From assembly GCA_902801125.1 (NCBI GenBank), contig CADCGT010000002.1, positions 71,157 through 135,156 of the forward strand: a DNA stretch of 64,000 nt. The letters are read 5' to 3'. Both the position numbers and the translations under genes were made by a program. The notes beneath the pieces are model-generated. The model was given only the letters and a program-made list of their open reading frames with translations, had not been told where the DNA came from and did not search any database. This DNA is from an uncultured Pseudomonadota bacterium. Lineage in GTDB: Bacteria > Pseudomonadota > Alphaproteobacteria > Rs-D84. Positions 12,001-21,000 of the stretch are shown here, one piece after another. Each line of letters begins with the position of its first letter. The first letter of the stretch is position 1.

Positions 12001-15000
12001 CCACTCTTACATGCATAGTATGTGCCGGTATCGTTCGGCACGGTGAATTTTACCGTTGTGCCACTGCAGGTGTTTGTCGTTCCCCAACCACCACTGAATG
12101 TATAACCGGTCTGGGTCAGTCCGCTCGCGCTGCCAAAATTACATTCTGTGTTATAGTGGCATACAACAGATGCCGGGTTTGTCCCCGATGTTCCCTGAAT
12201 TGTTCCCGAACCACCGTTTTTATCCAATGTCACTGTCTTATAGCAATCTGTGTTTGAATCACTGCCGGCGGCACTGGTGGCATAATTGCTGCCTGCGCCA
12301 GTTGAACACGCGGTAATTCCACCAATTTCATCATAGTGAACAACCACACCACCGGTACAATAATTATTCGCCGTGCATTGCACTTCGCCGGCACCCGCGG
12401 TTGCGACATATTTACCCGCCGTTGTTGTTAAATAGCACGCATTTATACTGGTAGACATCGCGGCACTGTCCGGGTAATTTGTCGGACAAGGATACAGCCC
12501 GATTGTTTCCGCATAGGTTCCAGACGAACATAACGGCATACTGGTCAGGCCAGGGCAATAACTGCCCGCTGGACACGGCAAAGCATCTTTATAAATCATA
12601 CTGTGTGTTGCAGTATCACAATATGTGGCACTATAGCGTTCGTTGCCATAATATCCCGCATTTATTTTTCTATAATACTTTGAACCACCATTATCATATT
12701 TACCGCTGGTAGAATTGTATTTTACGCTTTCCACCGTAAAATCTCCACGTGCATTACGCAAACTATAATTCGCCATACAGCCATTTATTGATGTTATCCC
12801 GGTTGACCAAGCCTGATTTGAAATACTCAACAGTGTCGGATTATAATAATTTGACGGGTATGAAGTCATCGCCGTTGTTGTATCCGCCACCGGGCAATCG
12901 GCAATTTGTCCAACATTCGGCCAATAAATTGTTGCAGATTCACAATATTTCTTGACCGGACATGTTGTTTGTGCCGTATTGGTATTTTCAATGATATATT
13001 TACCCGCCGTTGTCGTCACATAGCATCCCGTTGAACCTGTGCCGCCGGCACTTTTGTTATACAAACCACCACCCAATGTGGAACATGCCGCACAAGAACT
13101 TGTTGTTGGATGACTTGACGATGCGGTTCCACCATAATAAATTTTCGTTGTTGTATCATCGCTGTAATTATTTGCGGCGCAATTGGTCATACCGGCACCC
13201 GCGGTTGCAACATATTTACCCGTTGTCAATGTCAAATAGCAATTATCTACGGTACCGGTTCCGGCCTCACTATAATTATACTTATTATTGGTTCCGCTTG
13301 AACAGCTGGCGTTTCCGCCATTGGTCGGATGTGTCGTACTGTGCGTTCCGCCATAGTATACATTTACCCCGCCGGCACAGTAATCATTTGCAACGCATTG
13401 CACTTCGCCGGCACCCGCGGTCGCGACATATTTACCCGCCGTTGTTGTTAAATAGCAATCGTTTATACTGGTGCTACCTGCCGCACTGTGCGGATATTTA
13501 CCATTCGTTGCCGTGTTGCACGAAGTTACCGTTCCGGTTCCATCGCAATAATTGCCGGCGGTACATTCATTCCAATGCGCGTACAGCGTCTTGTCTTCTG
13601 TTGGTGTATATGTCGCGCCTGCGGCCCCAATCAGGTTTCCACCCGTTGCGTTATCATACCAACCCGCAAAAGTATATCCAGCACGTGTTGCATTTGGCAA
13701 TGTCACCGATGCATATGTCCATTGTGCATACCATGTGGCATTTGCACTGTATCCCTTACCGGTGGTAATACCATTTGATGTTATACGCCCCGTAGAACCA
13801 ACAATATATTGCGTTCCATTTGTAGCCGCGCTGTAATATCCCTTAAAGGTATATGTTGCGGTTGTGTTCGCCGCCGTTGTCGTGCCAACCGTTCCATTAT
13901 TACCGTTATACGTCACCGTATAAACACGTTCCGGTTTTGTTATTGGATTCGCGCTGGTTGTCATGACTTTGCTGCGATTTGCATCCAAGTAAACATTTAC
14001 ACCATACGTTGTATAAATCTTGGCGGTTCCATTAGTAGTCGCGTTCGCGTTATTCAATGTAATCTCGAAATCATCCGCACTGCACGAAGAAGAACATGAC
14101 GCCCCCGAACACGACCATGTCGCGGTGGATTGGTCATAACCAGATGCACACGTAACGGTTGCCGCACATGTATTTGTTGCCGTGGCGGATGTCGTGCATG
14201 ATGCGACCCCGGTTCCTGGCGTACAACCGCATGTCGCCCACGCGGCGGTCAAAACCGTATCACCCGTGGTATCATACTCGCTGTACGTATGATCCAACAA
14301 TGGGTAATTTCCACCACTGGTTGTGTTCCAACCCGTCATAATAGAATTCGTCTTGGTAAACGTGGTTCCCGGTTTTGTTGTGAACGACCCCATATATGAT
14401 ATACCCGGTTGTGTCACATCCGACCCCGTGCCACCACCGTTTTTATATGTTATGGTGTATGAATTGCGATTGTAATAAAGGTCTATTACACGTGTTCCAT
14501 CCGGCAATATTGTTGTCGTTGTCACCGCGCCAGACGACGGTTTTGTCGTGCCATGTGTGGCCGTACCCTCAAATCCCGCATCGTATGTAAATCCGGGAAG
14601 CGCGCGTGCCAAACTTTCCAATGTCACACTGGCATTTGATGTTCCGGTCAAATTATCAACCGCACCATTCAATGTATATCCCGTGCCAGTTAAATTTTTG
14701 GTATAGTGATAAACTTTATACGGTGTATTCGTGTTCGCACTGAATTGCGCATACAGCGTCTTGTCTTCTGTCGCCCGCCATTTAGATGAACCTGTCCATC
14801 CAGAAACGGTTGCCGATGTTAATGTTCCCGACGCATTATATATCTGGGAACCACCTGTTTGTGCGGTGTACCAACCGTTAAATGTATAGCCGGTCTTACT
14901 TGCCGTTGGCACCGTTCCGGTTGTGGTCGATGCCGCACCGGTATAAACATTTGCAGAATCATACCGCACATACAATGGCGAAGTCCCAGATAATGTTCCA

Positions 15001-18000
15001 CCGTTTGTTGTCGCATCAAATGTTATTTTCTTTTGGTCCAATGTCATCGTTGTCGGTGTTGTGGCCGTTGTCGTCGTCGATGTCAATGTTCCATCGCTTG
15101 CCGTGACCCGAACCTTGTAATAGCGCGTTCCCAAAAATGCATCCTTGGCAATACTGGTTGTCTCTGTTGTAGATGCCGTCGTCCAATTACCATACGTTCC
15201 GTTACTGCTGGGGGCGTAACCAAAACTGTATTTTACGGTTATACCACTGTCATATGTGGTTGTTGTGGCACCGGTCAGTGTGGTTGCCGAAAGATTATAA
15301 ACCTTGGTCGTACCACCCGTAATTGTCACACCCGCCGGCGTGGTTATTCCGGTTGCAGACACGGTTATTGTGTCATTACCCGCGCCGACAGTGTAAACAT
15401 TGCCCGAAATTGAACCCGCGCCATTTGTGACGGTGTATGCGGCACCGGTATAGCCAGATTTTTGCGTTGCCGTCACAACGGTCGACAAATCAATTTGTTC
15501 ACCAAAATCAAATGTCTTGGTCATGGTTGCGGTCCCGCTGTTCGTCCAGCCGGATGCGGTAACCTTGCTTATGCCATTACCGGCGGTCACGGTTATGGTG
15601 TATGAATTTGCACCACCACAATTTGGACTGGCGTTCGTGGCGGTATTTGCGGTCCCATTAAATGTGCCACTGGTCGCGCCGGCGTTGTTATATCCGGCCT
15701 CGCAAGTATATGAATACTGACAGGTATTATTTGCGACACCGGTCACATCACACGATGCAACATGGGTTCCCTTGGTACATGTGCACGCGCCCCAATTTGC
15801 GGTCAAAACCGTATTACCCGCGGTGGAATATGTATAATTTGAATTCAAATTCGGGTAATTTCCACCACTTGTCGTGTTCCATTTTGTCACAACAGAATTT
15901 GTTTTTGTAAAGATTGACCCGGGCTTGGTTGTAAATTGTGTATCATATGATACATCTTGAACAACATCATTACCCGTTCCACCGCCATTTTTATATGTGA
16001 CGGTATATCCGGTCTTGGTCCATTTTGCATACAAATCCGCGTCGGCCGTAAAGTATGTTGCCGCCGGTGTTGTCACGGGCAGGGTGGCATTTGTCATAAC
16101 AGGGTTACCCGTGAAAGATGCATTATCATAATATCCCGCAAATGTGTATCCCGTCTTGGTCGGCAATGTAATTTCCGTAACCGCCGTCCAACTCATAGAA
16201 CCACTGGTTTGTACACGATATGCATGACTGTACCATTCTTGAACTTCCGTTGTCCCGGTTGTCGTTACACCGCTACCTGGATGGAAGGTGATTGTATATG
16301 TATTATCTGTCCATTGCGCAGTAAATGTCTTGTCCTCGGTATATTTCCATTGGAATGCGGTTCCGGCCTGTTTAGTATCGGATGGATTACCGGTGTTGCT
16401 TACCAACCAACCGGCAAAAGAGCGTCCCGGATTTGTGCAACCACCAATCGATGCCGGTGTAAAGTTCGTATCATATGTTGCGGTTGCCGATGCCGGTGCG
16501 GTCCCTGTCGCATCCGTTCCGCAAAGATATGTCACATTGTATGTGTTTGCCTGGAACCGTGCATGCAATGTTGTGCTTTCACCAAATGTTGTTGGCGTCA
16601 CACCACTTGCCAATGTTCCGTCACCATTGATATACTTTGTCCCAGTTCCCGATGCGGTTGAATAGTATCCCAACAAAGTATAACCCGGTTTTGATGCCAT
16701 TTGTGCGGCGGTCAATTGCACCCATGCGCCCGGCGTGCCCGCCAATGTCTGCGACCAACCGGTATTATATGTTTCATAAACTGCGGGCAATGTTCCATCA
16801 TAACCCTCGGCCTCTAACAATATCGTATAAACATCTGGTATCCATTGCGCATGAAGCGTCGCATCAGATGTGAACAACGTTGGTAAATTCATATTATTAT
16901 TTGCCTCATAGCCCATTGCAGCTAATGGTGTGTTAGGTGCCAAGTACTGAGTACCACCAGTTTCTTGCGACCACAAACCATTAAACGTATGATGGGCACG
17001 CCCCCATGTTGTCCCAGTCGCAGAGGCCAGGGCATCCAACCAATCTGAATAAGTCGCATTTGCATCAAGCAAATCATTGCAATTTGGAAAACCACTCGCC
17101 AGACAAAGACCAAATACAGAATACGAATTAGAATGTCCAAATAGAGCACCGCCCGTACCAGAACTTACCGCAACCGGGTTTCCACTTACCAACAACCCAT
17201 ACATACCACTGTTACGAATAGCCTGTGTATTATACACTTCACCAAAATGATATGTCTTGTTGTTGATTGTAAACTGTTCCAAACATGCAACCCCACCGTG
17301 AGCATTACAATACAAATGAAAATATCCAGGAGCGCAATCTCTCGCCTTGTATGACTGGGCATCAGACACACCATATTCTATATACTCGTATAAATCTGCA
17401 TCAGCATATTTTATATATCCAGCATCGCAAGACCAACTTGCATAGAATGTTTTTATACCTGTTTCTGTCGGACCAATAACCAGTGGAGTATTTGTATTTG
17501 TACATCCTGTTGGGGTCTTAGTAGATGTATTATATCCTGTGCACCAGCCATTAAATACGGAATGCAATTTCGTTGGCACTGCATTTATTGTTGTTGATGT
17601 ACCGTATGTATAACTGCTTGGTGTTAAACCAGTTAACACGGTTGTACCATCTTCATCCTTGTATATGATATTATATGATTGTGCCGACCAATTTGGGACC
17701 AATGTCTTATTTTCCGTATAATTCCAATGCGTAACATTTGCACCAAAATCATAATTATCGTTTGTCCCGGACACAACCCATTTCGTTGCGGTATTACCGG
17801 CCTTGGCACACGTACCAAGTGTTGCCAATGTTACCTGACTGCCGTAATCTATGTTATTATCGGCCGTTTTAGACGGGCTTCCCGTTGTACCCGTGCCACC
17901 ACAAGAGTAGGTAATATTAACCTTAACCGGGTCATAATGTGCGGTAATTGCCGACCCACTTGTAAATGGCCATGTTAACGTATTGCCCACATTGTATTGC

Positions 18001-21000
18001 GTGGCATTTACATCAACAACCCACCCGGTAAATGTATGTCCCACTATTGAACCACATGGATTTGATGGGAACGTAAGTGTTCCACCATAAGTTATTGTCG
18101 TTGGGAATGATGCACCCGATGGTGTTCCACTGGCGTCACCACAACTCCATGTCAAAGGATATTGTACCTGGGTATTACAATTTGTTCCTGTGTAACCGGC
18201 GTTACATTCCCATACCGCGGTAAATGTCACCGTTCCCGATACAGAACGCAAGTTTTTATAATACGTTGCCTTGGTCGGCGTTGTGATACTGGTTCCGGTG
18301 GTGGTTGATGTTGGTGGGTTGCTGGTTCCATAATAATGTGTCACACCATTATCCATACCCGCAATGGTCCACCCAGTAAACGTTGCATGCGCATGTGTTG
18401 GATTACTAATATTCACAACCGAATCGTATGTGCCACTGGTTGGGGCATTTGCGCCGGCGGTTCCACCATTTAATGTATACGCAATCGTATATGTATTTGC
18501 CGTCCATTGCGCGGTAAATGCACCACCGGCCGACGCTATCACATCATACGGCCATAACCATCCCGCCACATTACCATTTGTCGGCATGGTGCTTTCCGCA
18601 TATGTAACACCTGATACGGGTTCCAACCAACCGGCAAAACTGTAACCTTCTTTGGTACATGTATTTGCCGCGGTCGTCCAATTGGAATGATAATATGTAT
18701 TCCCCGATGTGGGTGGTGTTCCCGTCCCCGCCCCACAAGAATACTCGTAATTAAAGTAACTTGGTGCATACCACATATTATACGTGCGATCGCCCCACGA
18801 AGAATCCCACGTGATTGTATCACCCGCATCATGTGTATCTGTAAATCCACCATTTACAACATATCCCCAAAGGAACGGCGAATATCCCGCATTACCCCAA
18901 GAACAGTTTGCCATTGACGGGAATGTCAATGTTTCACCATCGGCAACCTGGACTGTGGCGGGGCTTGGTGTTCCCGAACCATCGCCGGCCTGGTTTTCGC
19001 ACGAGAATGTGACGGTATTTTTTGGATTCCATTTCGCATACAGTGTATCAACATTGTTTTCATCGAATTCTTGCAAAATACCGCTCGTCATCGTGACGAA
19101 TGTGCCATCCGCATTGATAATTTTTGTTCCGGTTCCATTTGGCCCGGTCCAGAATCCGGCAAACGAATTCCCCGTCTTGGTTGGTATTGTAATAGATGTT
19201 ATCTCCGTGTTAGTAGAATTATTTACCCAACCAATTTCTACTTTATACGTTACCGAATTCGGCGAAGACGCGGTTGTCGCACTTGCGTCATCCAGTATAA
19301 AAGGATACTTTTTTGCGGAATAATGCGCATATAAAGTGAAATTTGTGGTACCCGACGGCACATAATTATGATTTATAAATTCACCATTTTCATCAATGAT
19401 TTTGGTTCCGCCGGATGATGCGGTATAATAGCCCAAAAACTCATATCCATACTTCACCGGCACCGTGGTCATTTCGGTTATTTCGTTCATTGCATTCGAA
19501 TCGGAATACCATGCATCGCTTGGCACATAGTAAACCGTGCTTGGAGACGGTGTGTTATCTGGGTCATCGTGATTTAATGTGACGGTCCCAATGTCTAAAT
19601 TATATCCCACCAACCTTGCATCTGATTGATACGGGTACTGTGCAATTTGGCCGGGTTGATATAATATACTGCTTCCGTGTTCGTCATCGGTCCAACCCAT
19701 AAACTTTTTGCCGGACAGCGTTGAACAACCAACCGCCGCACGTGTCTTAAACATATAATCTTGACCAAAGTATATACCTGTGTCCGTATAACTCGGCGCT
19801 CCTTCTTTATCACAATAATATACGATATTGTATGTCGGAATGGCCTCCCAATGTGCATAAAGTACCGATTCAGCACCCGTTTTATCCCAATTACGCGCCG
19901 ATTGCAATTCGTCGGTATAGTACTGCGTTCCACCCGATGCGGCATCAAAATACCCGGTAAAGACATAATTCGTCCGTGTTGGCGGGCACGATACGGTCGG
20001 CATCGGTTGTCCAAACGTCGCCTCAACAACGTCAACCGAACACACAACACCATTATTTGGGTTTAATTTAATCTTACTGGTACTGGGCGCAACCCATTGC
20101 GCATAAAATGTTTTGTTGGCATTATATGACGGCGCGCCAATAATATAACCGTCCGCATCAATTATCTGGTTCCCGCCACTTGATGCATCCCAATAACCAT
20201 TAAATGTATAATTGGTCCGTGTCGGTTTTGTCAAACCCGCGCCACCAGATGATGTGTTATTAAATATAGACGATGTAATTTGATAATACAAAGTACCATC
20301 TTTACGGAACCAACCAACATTATATCTCTCATATATTGTCCTGGAACCGGTGCCACCGTTGGGACTCAGTGTTATAGTGTGAATCGTGCCGGAATTAGAT
20401 GTCCATTTGGCGTAAACGGTCGTATTTGCCGTCACATTATATAAAATGGTCCCATTGGCATTTGTCCACTGCGTTCCCGAACCACCGGTTCCGGTATAAT
20501 GCCCGCCGTATGTATAGTTTGTTTTGGTCGGCGGTGTGATACTGGTCACCGTTACGGCATCGCACAATTGGCTTGCCTTGTATCCCGAACAATTTGACAC
20601 GGCCGTATTGGTGTTGCGATATAAAACCGTTGGTTGTGAATTTGTTGTTGCCGATTGGTCGTTTATCGTGACCGTCACCCATACCGGCGTTGGATTTGAC
20701 GAATTTGCCACCCACCGTGCATAGGCCGTCCCGTTTGCCGAAAACGCCTGTAATGCGGCACTTGTGGTTTCAAAATGACCGTCCGCATCAATTATGCGAA
20801 CACCCCCGTTGGATGCGTTTGTTGTCCAATAACCGGCAAATGTGTAATTCGTTTTGGTTGGAACCGTTGCCATATTCGTTATTGACGTTGTTGCACCCGG
20901 ATTTGAATACCAACCGGTTGCATATTTCAAATACACCGTTGACGGGCTGGGCGAATTTGACGGACTGTTATGATTCAACGTGACGGTTAAAACCTTTGGT